The notes below the pieces were generated by a model. It was not told the origin of the DNA. It ran no database searches and saw only the letters and a list, made by a program, of their open reading frames with translations. The translations under genes and the position numbers were made by a program. Shown here piece after piece: positions 27,087 through 35,920 of a stretch of DNA of 64,000 bases (its first letter is position 1; each line of letters opens with the position of its first letter). The stretch is from Edaphobacter paludis (GTDB taxonomy: Bacteria; Acidobacteriota; Terriglobia; Terriglobales; Acidobacteriaceae): assembly GCF_039993895.1 (NCBI RefSeq), contig NZ_CP121194.1, positions 2,852,001 through 2,916,000 of the forward strand. Reading direction: 5' to 3'.

Positions 27087-27506
27087 CTACATCGGGCCTT
27101 TGGAGTTTTTGGGGCGTGGGTGGAAGGCTTCGACCACGGTGGAGATGCCGCCACGGGGGCGGAAGTCGCCTACTACTTTGGCCCAGACCGGGTCGCAGGC
27201 TTTGACTACGTCGTCGAGCACCTGGTTGACGATGTTCTCCTGAAAGATGCCGAGGTTGCGGTACGTAAAGAGATATTCCTTCAGCGACTTGAGTTCGAGG
27301 CAGGTCTTGCGAGGCATGTAGCGGATGGTGATTCGGCCGAAGTCGGGCAGGCCGGTCTTGGGGCAGACGCTGGTGAACTCGGGATCGTCGACGAGGATCT
27401 CATAGGCCTTGAACTGGTTCTTCCATGTTTCGATGGCGGGAAATTTAAGGTCGAGGCCGGATGCGGCGTGATCGTCGGTGTAGCCCGTGGTGCGCTTGGT
27501 GGTCAT
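27087..27506 (-). CDS. queF: NADPH-dependent 7-cyano-7-deazaguanine reductase (preQ0 reductase)
   Basis: A 139-aa unimodular (type I) QueF that reduces preQ0 to preQ1 in queuosine biosynthesis. Cys48 and Asp55 of the active site are seen in EFTSVCPKTGLPDFG. The substrate-binding ELKSLKEYLFTYRNLGIFQE stretch is intact. The other queuosine genes are not in the window. The 160-bp upstream gap contains an ATCCGCG-family palindrome. Confidence 0.94.
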   Translation of the reverse strand: MTTKRTTGYTDDHAASGLDLKFPAIETWKNQFKAYEILVDDPEFTSVCPKTGLPDFGRITIRYMPRKTCLELKSLKEYLFTYRNLGIFQENIVNQVLDDVVKACDPVWAKVVGDFRPRGGISTVVEAFHPRPKNSKGPM

Positions 27507-27586
27507 ATTGCTATTTTATCGCGTGTAGCCGGTTGGTCGGCATGACGCCCCCTAACAGCGATCTGCACCGATTTAACCGATAAAAG

Positions 27587-27665
27587 CCGACCACGGATTA
27601 CGCGGATGAGCACGGATTCAAAGCGAAATATTTATCCGTGTTGATCCGCGTTATCCGTGGTCGCG
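27587..27665. repeat. ATCCGCG-family interspersed palindrome, full copy (c)
   Basis: The left arm is GACCACGGATTACGCGGAT with a second CACGGAT unit. The right arm is TTATCCGTG, TGATCCGCG and TTATCCGTGGTC. A spacer of about 20 AT-rich bases separates the arms. It lies between queF and the M48 protease gene. Confidence 0.8.
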
Positions 27666-27669
27666 TGTC

Positions 27670-28842
27670 TTAGTCGCGGCGGCTTAGAGTTGGGCGGTCG
27701 TCGCCGGAGTTGGCCGGGTTATTGGGGCTGTTGGGGTCATTGTTCGTGCCGCCGACACGACGCAGTGTGGGCTGGCTGCCCTTGCCCTTGTCGTTGAGTT
27801 TGCGCTTGTTCTCCAGGCGGGCGAGGCGGGCCTTGACGTCGTCGAACTCGCTGGTGGTGACCATGTAGTCGGGCCGCGCCGGCATGATGGTGGCGATCTC
27901 ATCTTCGGAGCGGGCGATGCGGTCGGGGGTCTGGGGATGGTCGGAGAAGACCTTGGCCAGCGTGCCGGGTTTGTGTTTCTCAAGTGCGTCGAGCTTCTCG
28001 AAGAACTGGATGAAGGCCTGCGGATCGTAGCCGGCCTTGTACATGTACTGCAGGCCGAGCCAGTCGGCTTCCGCCTCGAAGTTGCGCGAGAACTGGAGGA
28101 ACGTGACTGGAATGGCTAGTTGCGATGCCTCGTAGAGGCCGTAGCCCGTCCAAGAGCCCTGGGTGAAGATGATGAGCGGGACGGAGCCGATCTGCATGTA
28201 GTTCATGCGGGTCATCTCGCGGGCGGCGTGGTGGGCGCAGACATGGGCGATCTCGTGGGCCATAACGCCGGCCAGCTCCGCCTCTTCGTCAGCGGCGAGG
28301 ATAAGGCCGCTGTTGACGTAGAAGAATCCGCCGGGAAGCGCCATCGCGTTGATCTCGTCCGAGTCGATGACCTTGATGGTGAAGGGGACCTTGCAGTCGG
28401 AGTCCTTGACGATGTTCTGGCCAACGCGGTTGACGTACTCGTTGATGACAGGATCGGTGACCAGATGCGCGGACTTTTCGATCTCCATGGAGTACTGCTT
28501 GCCGTTGCTGATCTCCCAGTTGGTGGAGTACCAGTTGCCCATACCGCGGCCGCCGATGTTGCGGTCGCCAACAGCGCTGATGTCGTTCTCACTGCCCTTC
28601 TTGATGTGGGGGTCGAGATTTTCACCGGGGGATGGAAGCGAATCGGTCTGGGCGGCAGCTTTGGCGGCAGCAGCCTTGCTCTCTTCCGGAGTCGCGGTGG
28701 GCTTGCCGGGCAACGGGGATTCGGACGGAATGCTGGACGGACGTGAGGTCGGCGTCTGATTCTGGGGCTGCGTCTGAATCTGGGCAAAGGCCACGGGGCC
28801 AAGGATGAGAGAGGCGGCCAGGGCAAGTTGCGTGACGGGTCG
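27670..28842 (-). CDS. M48-family zinc metalloprotease with signal peptide
   Basis: A 390-aa protein. A signal peptide (MRPVTQLALAASLILGPVAF, cleavage after AQ) and a low-complexity Pro/Gln/Ala linker (about 22-75) precede the peptidase domain. HEIAH at 197-201 binds zinc and EAEADWLGLQYM supplies the third ligand. Periplasmic M48 proteases such as BepA help quality control of outer-membrane proteins. The C-terminal 50 residues are Asn/Pro-rich and look disordered. ATG 28842 follows AGGAGACCCCTC; the longer frame from 28887 lacks a good site. Confidence 0.88.
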   Translation of the reverse strand, partial: RPVTQLALAASLILGPVAFAQIQTQPQNQTPTSRPSSIPSESPLPGKPTATPEESKAAAAKAAAQTDSLPSPGENLDPHIKKGSENDISAVGDRNIGGRGMGNWYSTNWEISNGKQYSMEIEKSAHLVTDPVINEYVNRVGQNIVKDSDCKVPFTIKVIDSDEINAMALPGGFFYVNSGLILAADEEAELAGVMAHEIAHVCAHHAAREMTRMNYMQIGSVPLIIFTQGSWTGYGLYEASQLAIPVTFLQFSRNFEAEADWLGLQYMYKAGYDPQAFIQFFEKLDALEKHKPGTLAKVFSDHPQTPDRIARSEDEIATIMPARPDYMVTTSEFDDVKARLARLENKRKLNDKGKGSQPTLRRVGGTNNDPNSPNNPANSGDDRPTLSRRD

Positions 28843-29047
28843 CATGAGGGGTCTCCTGATGAGTTGCTTCCCTGCACTTGGACGCAACTCAACACTTCAT
28901 TTGACGTAGTATGCGCCTTTTAAGGGAGCAAAGGATAGTGAACTGCCTCCCGCCGGATGACGAAAATTCACCAGGGAAAGAATTTACAGAGACACAACAG
29001 CCAAGGGCAGGATACTTTTGTAGCGCGGAATACTTGAAGGAGTCTCG

Positions 29048-31771
29048 ATGCGTATATTTTGGTTGCGGGTGGTGGTGTGTGGGTTGTTCGCAGGGCTGGG
29101 ATGCGGGGCAGGACATGCCGAAGGACGGCTGCTGGCGGCAGCCGGGTTGCGCTGCGATGCGGCGGCGCAACCACTTGCAGTGGAAGATGTTGCTCCGCGG
29201 CTGGAGTGGCGGCTGACGGCTGCAAGCGATATGCGTGGGGTTGGGCAGAGCGCCTACCGCGTGCTGGTAGCCTCTTCGCAGCAGGCGCTGGACGCGGGCC
29301 AAGGCAATATGTGGGACAGCGGGCGCGTTGAATCCAGCGACAGCTTTGGGGTGGTGTATCGGGGGAAGACGCTGGCAGCGGAGAAGACTTATTTCTGGAA
29401 GGTGATGGTTTGGGATGAGCGGGGAGATGCCGCTCCGTGGAGCGCTGTGGGGAGTTGGACGATGGCTCCGGCAGAGTGGACGGCGAAGTGGATTGCACAG
29501 GCTGGCACGACCAATGAGACCGCCGAAATGCCGCTATTTCGGCGGCAGTTTGCGGTGAGACCAAAGCTGGTTCGGGCGATGCTGTATGTCTCCGCGCTGG
29601 GGCAGGGAGAGGTGCATTTGAATGGCCGCAAGGTGGGCGATGCCGAGCTGGCTCCGTCGTGGACAGACTATCGCAAGACGGTTCGCTATGAGGCTTATGA
29701 CGTGACCGCGATGCTGCGGCAGGGGAAGAATGCTGTTGGCGTAATGGTGGGCAATGGGATGTTCAACGTAGTGAAGACTCCCGAGCGCTATACGAAGCTG
29801 GAGAACAGCTTTGGGCGGCCCATGGTGATGGTCCAGATGCGGTTGACCTATGCGGATGGGAGGTCGGAGGCCGTTGTCAGCGATGCGTCGTGGACGGCGG
29901 CGGCAGGGCCGATTACTTTTTCTTCGACGTATGGCGGAGAGGACTATGACGCAACGAAGGAGCAGGCCGGATGGGACTCGGCTGGTTTTCGCGGCGACGG
30001 GTGGAAGCCGGTGAGCGTGGTCGATGGGCCGGGCGGAACTCTGGCGACTGAGGTGGCTCCGCCAATCGAAGTGATGAAGACTTACGCGCCGGTGAAGACG
30101 ACCGAGGTTAAGCCGGGAATGACGGTCTATGACCTGGGACAGAACTTTGCCGGATGGCCCGATGTGAAGGTGCGCGGACCGAGAGGGGCTGTCGTGAAGA
30201 TGGTTCCGGGTGAGTTGCTGAACGAGGATGGGACGGTTTCGCAGAGAAGTTCCGGTAGCCCGCAGTGGTTTAGCTATACGTTGAAGGGCGGTGGGGTGGA
30301 GGAGTGGCACCCGCAGTTCAGCTACTACGGCTTTCGCTATGTGCAGGTGGAGTGGACTTCGGGAAAGGGTGAGGTGGCTTCGCTGACAGGCGATGCGGTG
30401 CACACCTCATCGCAGGTGGTGGGCGAGTTTGCAAGCTCGAATGAGATGCTGAACCGCATCCATCATCTGATCGTGATGGCGATGCAGAACAACTCGGTCA
30501 GCCTGTTTACCGATTGCCCTCACCGGGAGAAGCTGGGCTGGCTGGAGGAGACGCATCTTGTGGCTCCGGGGCTGATCTTCAATAGCAACCTGCAAGGGCT
30601 GTTTGCGGCGACCGAGAAGAACATGGCTGATGCACAGAAGGCCGATGGCATGGTTCCGACGATCGCTCCTGAGTACACCGTGTTTGCGAAGCAGGGCTAT
30701 GGAGTATTCGATGACTCGCCTGAGTGGGGCTCGGCCAGTGTGCTGGCGGAGTGGTCGGCCTATCGCGCCTATGGCGATGTTGGCGAATTGCAGCGGTCTT
30801 ACCCCGTGATGCAGCAGTATGTGAAATTTCTCGAAGGCAAGGCAAAAGACGGCATCGTCGCCTATGGGCTTGGCGACTGGTTCGACATTGGACCCGGCGG
30901 ACCGGGGCTCGGCAAGCAGACGACGCTGGGCGTGACCGCGACGCTGATGCTGTACGAAGACGCGGTGACAATGGCGAAGATTGCCAGACTGTTGGAAAAG
31001 CCGGAGGACGCGGCTGGCTATGAGGCGCTGGCCTCGCGGATTGGTACGGCGTTCAATGCGCGCTTCTGGAATGCCGCGACCGGGACGTATGACAAGGGCA
31101 GCCAGACGGCGAATGCAATGCCGCTGGCGCTTGGGCTGGCGCCGGAGGCGGAACGGGCTGAGGTGCTGGAGCATATCGTCGCCGACATCCATGCCCATCA
31201 TGACCATGTGACTACGGGAGAGATCGGCTATCCCTACATGCTGCGTGCGTTGATGGCGGCCGGGCGCAGCGATGTTGTGATGGCGATGATGATGCGGAAA
31301 GATCCGCCGAGTTACGGCTCGCAGCTTGAGGCAGGAGCAACGTCGCTGACGGAGGCGTGGGACGCCAATCCCCATAGCTCGCAGGACCACTTCATGCTGG
31401 GCGGCGCGGAAGAGTGGTTCTATCGCGGGCTGGGGGGAATCGATTTCGACCTCTCGCGAGTAGTCAACGCAGAGCGGATTACGATCCGTCCGGCTGTGGT
31501 CGAAGGGGTGGACTGGGTGCGGTGCTCGTACGAATCAAAGCTGGGAAAGATCGAGAGTGATTGGAAGAAAGAGAATGGATCGCTCACGATGGACGTGACG
31601 GTTCCGGCAGGAGAGACAGGCACGGTCTGGATTCCGGCGGCGGATGGAGCTGCGGTGACGGAAGGCGCTACGCCGGCGGAGAAGGCTGCCGGAGTAACGT
31701 TCGTGCGTCGGATAAATGGCGCGGAGGTCTACCGCGTAGGATCGGGCAGCTATCACTTTACGGTGAAGTAA
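29048..31771 (+). CDS. Alpha-L-rhamnosidase, GH78 family
   Basis: A 907-aa secreted enzyme (signal peptide about 1-24, ending GHA-EG). It releases terminal L-rhamnose from plant or microbial glycans. Domains in order: N-terminal fibronectin-like domain (about 30-135, APRLEWRL), carbohydrate-binding beta-domains (about 140-450), the (alpha/alpha)6 catalytic barrel (about 455-800, with DCPHREKLGWLEETHL near 489) and a C-terminal beta-domain (about 805-907). GAAGGAG lies before ATG 29048. It converges on a fused sugar-sensing regulator 12 bp away, which suggests local control. Confidence 0.9.
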   Translation: MRIFWLRVVVCGLFAGLGCGAGHAEGRLLAAAGLRCDAAAQPLAVEDVAPRLEWRLTAASDMRGVGQSAYRVLVASSQQALDAGQGNMWDSGRVESSDSFGVVYRGKTLAAEKTYFWKVMVWDERGDAAPWSAVGSWTMAPAEWTAKWIAQAGTTNETAEMPLFRRQFAVRPKLVRAMLYVSALGQGEVHLNGRKVGDAELAPSWTDYRKTVRYEAYDVTAMLRQGKNAVGVMVGNGMFNVVKTPERYTKLENSFGRPMVMVQMRLTYADGRSEAVVSDASWTAAAGPITFSSTYGGEDYDATKEQAGWDSAGFRGDGWKPVSVVDGPGGTLATEVAPPIEVMKTYAPVKTTEVKPGMTVYDLGQNFAGWPDVKVRGPRGAVVKMVPGELLNEDGTVSQRSSGSPQWFSYTLKGGGVEEWHPQFSYYGFRYVQVEWTSGKGEVASLTGDAVHTSSQVVGEFASSNEMLNRIHHLIVMAMQNNSVSLFTDCPHREKLGWLEETHLVAPGLIFNSNLQGLFAATEKNMADAQKADGMVPTIAPEYTVFAKQGYGVFDDSPEWGSASVLAEWSAYRAYGDVGELQRSYPVMQQYVKFLEGKAKDGIVAYGLGDWFDIGPGGPGLGKQTTLGVTATLMLYEDAVTMAKIARLLEKPEDAAGYEALASRIGTAFNARFWNAATGTYDKGSQTANAMPLALGLAPEAERAEVLEHIVADIHAHHDHVTTGEIGYPYMLRALMAAGRSDVVMAMMMRKDPPSYGSQLEAGATSLTEAWDANPHSSQDHFMLGGAEEWFYRGLGGIDFDLSRVVNAERITIRPAVVEGVDWVRCSYESKLGKIESDWKKENGSLTMDVTVPAGETGTVWIPAADGAAVTEGATPAEKAAGVTFVRRINGAEVYRVGSGSYHFTVK

Positions 31772-31782
31772 CTGGCGGTGTT

Positions 31783-32892
31783 CTACGTGGAGACAACCTC
31801 GGCGAGGGCGGATACTGTAGCGCGGTTGAAGATCTTGTGATCGATGTAGTTGTAGGGTGGCACCGTGTTACCGGTGACGAGCAGCACTCCGAGGTGGATG
31901 AGGCCCGGGCCGTACTGCTGAACATCGGGGGAGATGGAGGCCAGCACCGGGCTGGCGGGGTCTTCGAGCTCGGCGAGCATCTGCGGAATGCCGTCATGGC
32001 CAATGATGACGACATCATGCTGCCGGTGGAGCGCGCGAATGGCATCGAGCGCGCCAAGAGCACTGGAGTCGTTCGCGGCGGCGATCAGGATGTGCTTGTC
32101 CCGCGGATGGCGGTGCAGGAAGTCGCTGACAATGCGGTGACTTTCTTCGCGGAGACCGCGGCCATCCATGCGGACGAAGGACTCAATGGGCTGCCCGGGC
32201 AGGAGCGTACGCACGGCTTCGAACGCGCCGGTGGTGCGGCTCTGGACGAGCGTGCCCGCCTCTTCGATGTCCAGACCGAGGATCCAGTCGACCTGGCGGT
32301 TCCAGTGTGCGATGGCGTAATTCGCGAGAATCTCGCCGCCCTGAAAGCCGATCCGGTAGTTGTCGACGCCGAAATAAGTCGCGTTGGGGTGGGGGATATC
32401 AATAGCCATCAATGGGATGCCGGCGGCGGCAAGGCGGGCAGCGATGATGGGCGCGGCATGGTCCTCGACCTGAAACTCGATGACCAGTTCGACGCGCTGA
32501 CGGATAAATTCCTCGGCATTGGCAAGGGCGGTGGAGGCGTCGTAACGGTTGTCGAGAACGAGAAGATCGACGCCGGAGGCAGAGGCGGCGGAGCGAAGGC
32601 TTTCGGTGACGGCCTGCGAAAAGGGCTGGTCGCCACTCTGGCTGGCGAAGCCGAAGCGCATCTTGCGGGGGCGGCTGGCGCTGCGGTAGAGGCCGTCGGG
32701 CGACTGCGACACGTAACCGCGATGGACGAAGGTCTTGAGGATGCGATAGACGCTGGTTTTGGAGTGGCCGGTATCGCGATGGATCTGTTCGAGCGCCAGT
32801 GGGCGGTTCTCCCGCTGGAGATACTCCAGAACATCGAGCGCGCCGGACAGGATGGGAATGAGATAGAGGTGATTTGAGGTCTTGTTCGACAA
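31783..32892 (-). CDS. Regulator: IclR-type winged helix fused to a type 1 periplasmic-binding-protein domain
   Basis: A 369-aa protein with an unusual layout. Residues about 12-68 (ALDVLEYLQRENRPLALEQI, then TGHSKTSVYRILKTFVHRGY) match the IclR-family winged helix. Residues about 75-360 match a RbsB/LacI-like sugar-binding domain (MRFGFASQSGDQPFSQAVTE, IIGHDGIP, ASISPDVQQYG). It is neither a normal IclR protein (GAF-like effector domain) nor a LacI protein (helix-turn-helix with hinge). The start is TTG with GAAGGAG at proper spacing. Convergence with a rhamnosidase suggests it senses rhamnose or a rhamnoside. Confidence 0.85.
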   Translation of the reverse strand: MSNKTSNHLYLIPILSGALDVLEYLQRENRPLALEQIHRDTGHSKTSVYRILKTFVHRGYVSQSPDGLYRSASRPRKMRFGFASQSGDQPFSQAVTESLRSAASASGVDLLVLDNRYDASTALANAEEFIRQRVELVIEFQVEDHAAPIIAARLAAAGIPLMAIDIPHPNATYFGVDNYRIGFQGGEILANYAIAHWNRQVDWILGLDIEEAGTLVQSRTTGAFEAVRTLLPGQPIESFVRMDGRGLREESHRIVSDFLHRHPRDKHILIAAANDSSALGALDAIRALHRQHDVVIIGHDGIPQMLAELEDPASPVLASISPDVQQYGPGLIHLGVLLVTGNTVPPYNYIDHKIFNRATVSALAEVVST

Positions 32893-33451
32893 GATGCATC
32901 TCCTTCGCGCTGCAAACGATTGGATTTATGCCCCTTCCAGCGATGAAACAAGGATAGCGTAGTAGATGATTCGATATGAAGGGTTGATGCGGACTTTCTG
33001 CTGTCGAGCCATGAGCGGCGAAGGTTGTCGAACGTCTAAAAGGTGAGGCCGCAAGGGGGCCGCTGAACCCAATGCGGCGAAGCGCCACCGGTACCGAAAC
33101 GCCAGTTGTAGTGGCAAGACGGATGATTTCGGCATAGCATGGTGCGCGCGGAGATACGCATGCGATCCATGACAGCGATTGCCGGAGCGGTGCTGAGACT
33201 GGAGACATGCGCGTCCGCCGCGGCGGAAGACCTTACCGTTCGCCTGCCTGGAGTTTGCCGTTACGAAGATTCATGCGAGCTTCGAGTGCGGCGCCGACGG
33301 TGCCGCCTGCTTCGGGAGCGCACTACGCCGCTGGACGATATATCTGGGGGGACGCCGGAGCCCGTATGCCGAGGGTATCGATGGACATACCAAAGCAGAT
33401 TGCCATTTGGTGAAGAAGTGATGAAGGACTTGCTGCCAAGGAGGTAGAGAG
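32893..33451. other. 559-bp region without a convincing gene
   Basis: The part nearest the regulator start carries CAAACGATTG (8 of 10 positions dyad-symmetric) and the palindrome CTTGT-TCG-ACAAG at 32881-32893, possible autoregulatory sites. Farther on, several short frames are open but none has a recognisable protein or a good ribosome binding site. This may be a decayed gene or a long untranslated leader for the small gene at 33452. Confidence 0.4.
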
Positions 33452-33667
33452 ATGATGAGGAAAACATGGCGAATAGTGCTGACGATCCTGATGTATGCGG
33501 GAGTCGTCGTCTTCCTGCTTCCCTACTTTCGAGGAAAGATCATGACGAGTTCGGGTATATGGTTCATGATTGTCGGCGTAGCGATGGCCGTGGTGTGCGG
33601 TTTGATGCGCTGCTATCTCACCGAGGGAGACTGCGGTCGAGTCTCCGATATTGGCCGGGACTGGTAA
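33452..33667 (+). CDS. Small membrane protein of unknown function
   Basis: A 71-aa protein with two predicted membrane helices (about 7-26 and 32-53) joined by a short basic loop (FRGKIMTSSG), ending in a soluble tail with two Cys (CYLTEGDCG). AAGGAGGTAGAG lies 5' of ATG 33452 at near-ideal spacing, which is the main reason to believe it. No family is recognised. It lies alone between the regulator and pabBC. Confidence 0.6.
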   Translation: MMRKTWRIVLTILMYAGVVVFLLPYFRGKIMTSSGIWFMIVGVAMAVVCGLMRCYLTEGDCGRVSDIGRDW

Positions 33668-33775
33668 ACCCCTCCAGCGCCCGATGCCGAATGAACAAAC
33701 CTGACTTAAGATGATAAGAGGACGCTCGGCAGCTTAGGATGATCGCATCCCCCCTGCCGCCCCCGTGGAGACAAG

Positions 33776-35659
33776 TTGAACCAATGGCACCCGCTTCCGC
33801 CGCAGTTGCATTCCCTTGTCGCCAGCCATACGGATTCCGTTTTGCTCCAGACTGCCCGCTTCGACAACTTCAACAAGCGAAGCTTTCTCTTTCTTGATCC
33901 GATCCAAACAATAGCCGCCTATCGGCTTGAAGAGATTCCTGGCCTCTTTCGGCAAATTGAGCGGGCACTCGCCGACGGATTTTATGCGGCGGGATTTCTC
34001 AGCTACGAATGTGGATATCACTTTGAGCGATTCAAGGATATTTCTATCCCTGTTCAGGAATCGCCTCTGGCGTGGTTTGGAATTTATCGAAAGCCCCTGA
34101 TCTTCGATCACGAGACAGGCGAATTCGATGGCGAACTACCGCCGCATTTGCCTGAATCGGTTACAAAAAAAACTGTGACTGGCTTTGCCGATAAAGTCGA
34201 ATTGGCCATCTCAGAACCGGACTACACCGCGAAGATCGAGCGCATCAAAGAATACATCTTCGCTGGAGACACCTATCAGGTCAACTTCACCAACAGGGTC
34301 TCGCTATCTGCCCCAATCAACACCGATGTTGCCTTTGCGACTTTGCTGCATCAGCAACCGGTGGCCTACAGTGCATTTCTAAACGTGGCTGGACACCAGA
34401 TACTTTCGATTTCGCCTGAGCTGTTTTTCAAGATCGAGCAAGGCCGGATCACGACTCGCCCCATGAAGGGAACGATGTCACGTGGTTTGGATTCCGCTGA
34501 AGATGCAGAGGCCGCTGTCCGGTTGCGGAACGATGAAAAGAACCGCTGCGAACACGTGATGATCGTCGATCTGCTACGCAACGACATGGGCCGCATCTGC
34601 GAGATGGGCAGCGTTCAGGTGGATGACATCTTCTCCGTCGAAACGTATCAGACACTGTTACAAATGACCTCGACCGTCTCGGGTACGCTTCGCCCGGCGC
34701 TCACGTACTACGACATCTTCAAGGGGATGTTCCCGAGCGGCTCCATCACCGGCGCCCCCAAGATTCGCACCATGGAGATCATTCACGAGTTGGAGGCCGC
34801 GCCGCGTGGAATCTACACCGGCTCCATCGGCTACATGGCTCCTGATGGGACCGCAACATTCAATGTGGCTATTCGCACGCTCGATCTGCATGCGGGCAAA
34901 GCGCATATGGGAGTAGGCAGCGGCATCGTAGCCGACTCTGACCCACAAGACGAATACCGTGAGTGCCTGTTGAAGGCAGAGTTCCTCATTCGCACGCGTC
35001 GCAACTTCCAGTTGATTGAGACGATGCTGTGGAACGGTGAATTCCGCCTGCTCTCCATGCACCTCAACCGCATGGAAGCATCTGCATCTTACTTTGGCTA
35101 CGTCTTCGATCGTGCAGCGGCCCAGTCGCAATTGATTGCGGAATCGTCTTCGTTTGAGCCGAGAGCCTTCTATCGAGTTCGCCTGCTGCTCGCCGAAAGC
35201 GGAGAGTTAACAGTCAGCCACTCAAAGTACACCGCAGATGCAGCTTCACAGACGGGCCGCATCCGGCTATCGTCAGAACGAACTTCATCGACGGATGTCT
35301 TTCTTCGCCATAAGACAACGCGCCGGGAACTCTACGAATCGCAATACGCGAAGTGCCGCAGCGATGGCTTCGACGAAGTCATTTTTTTCAACGAGAGAGA
35401 TGAAGTCACCGAGGGAGCTATCAGCAATATCTTTATACGAAGAGGCGGAGAATTGTTGACTCCTCCGCTCAGCTCCGGCGTCTTACCCGGAGTCTTCCGC
35501 CGCCACACTCTCGAAACGGACGCCACCTCGAGAGAAATGGTACTGACGCTTGAAGATCTCGAATCGGCAGACGCTATCTATCTCTGCAATTCGCTTCGCG
35601 GCATGCGCGAAGTCAAACTGTGCCCGGTTGAGAGCACAAGCCGGCTCACAGCGCAGTAA
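33776..35659 (+). CDS. PabB-PabC fusion: aminodeoxychorismate synthase component I / 4-amino-4-deoxychorismate lyase
   Basis: A 627-aa fusion that makes p-aminobenzoate for folate. Residues about 1-385 are a chorismate-binding domain with TYQVNFTNR, PMKGTMSRG, HVMIVDLLRNDMGR and SGSITGAPKIRTME. Residues about 395-620 are a class IV aminotransferase-fold lyase with FDEVIFFNERDEVTEGAISN (PLP-enzyme signature). The start is TTG at 33776 with GTGGAG upstream, and no good ATG exists nearby. A glutamine amidotransferase (PabA) partner is not in the window. It converges with xseB. Confidence 0.92.
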   Translation: MNQWHPLPPQLHSLVASHTDSVLLQTARFDNFNKRSFLFLDPIQTIAAYRLEEIPGLFRQIERALADGFYAAGFLSYECGYHFERFKDISIPVQESPLAWFGIYRKPLIFDHETGEFDGELPPHLPESVTKKTVTGFADKVELAISEPDYTAKIERIKEYIFAGDTYQVNFTNRVSLSAPINTDVAFATLLHQQPVAYSAFLNVAGHQILSISPELFFKIEQGRITTRPMKGTMSRGLDSAEDAEAAVRLRNDEKNRCEHVMIVDLLRNDMGRICEMGSVQVDDIFSVETYQTLLQMTSTVSGTLRPALTYYDIFKGMFPSGSITGAPKIRTMEIIHELEAAPRGIYTGSIGYMAPDGTATFNVAIRTLDLHAGKAHMGVGSGIVADSDPQDEYRECLLKAEFLIRTRRNFQLIETMLWNGEFRLLSMHLNRMEASASYFGYVFDRAAAQSQLIAESSSFEPRAFYRVRLLLAESGELTVSHSKYTADAASQTGRIRLSSERTSSTDVFLRHKTTRRELYESQYAKCRSDGFDEVIFFNERDEVTEGAISNIFIRRGGELLTPPLSSGVLPGVFRRHTLETDATSREMVLTLEDLESADAIYLCNSLRGMREVKLCPVESTSRLTAQ

Positions 35660-35686
35660 AGCGGCGCCGATATGCAGAGGGTGCGC

Positions 35687-35920
35687 CTACTCGTCGTCCT
35701 CTTCGCCAGCAACATCCAGATCGGTCGCCACCATGCGGCTTCCTCGCTCGACCAGCACCTGAATCTTCCCCTCGGCAGCCTCCAGCTCCTTCTTGCAAGC
35801 GTCGGAGAGCTTCACCCCTTCTTCAAACAGCCGCACCGAATCATCGAGCGACAGATCTCCTCGCTCCAGCTTTTCGACCACGGCCTCGAGCGCCGTCAGC
35901 TTCTGCTCAAAGTCCGCCAT
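35687..35920 (-). CDS. xseB: Exodeoxyribonuclease VII small subunit
   Basis: A 77-aa helical protein with the family signature FEQKLTALEAVVEKLERGDL followed by SLDDSVRLFEEGVKL. It binds XseA to form the single-strand exonuclease VII. ATG 35920 overlaps the preceding stop codon by one base (TAATG), so it is translationally coupled to the methyltransferase/MTHFR gene. XseA is not in the window. The acidic tail (AGEEDDE) is not unusual. Confidence 0.93.
   Translation of the reverse strand: MADFEQKLTALEAVVEKLERGDLSLDDSVRLFEEGVKLSDACKKELEAAEGKIQVLVERGSRMVATDLDVAGEEDDE

Noticed and set aside
31561..32877. Long plus-strand open frame opposite the IclR-type regulator
   Set aside because: It is antisense to a well-supported gene and has low-complexity Gly/Asp composition typical of GC-driven shadow frames.
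33139..33447. Open frame of 102 codons on the plus strand
   Set aside because: Arg/Cys-rich, no recognisable family, no ribosome binding site; overlapping frames look equally random.
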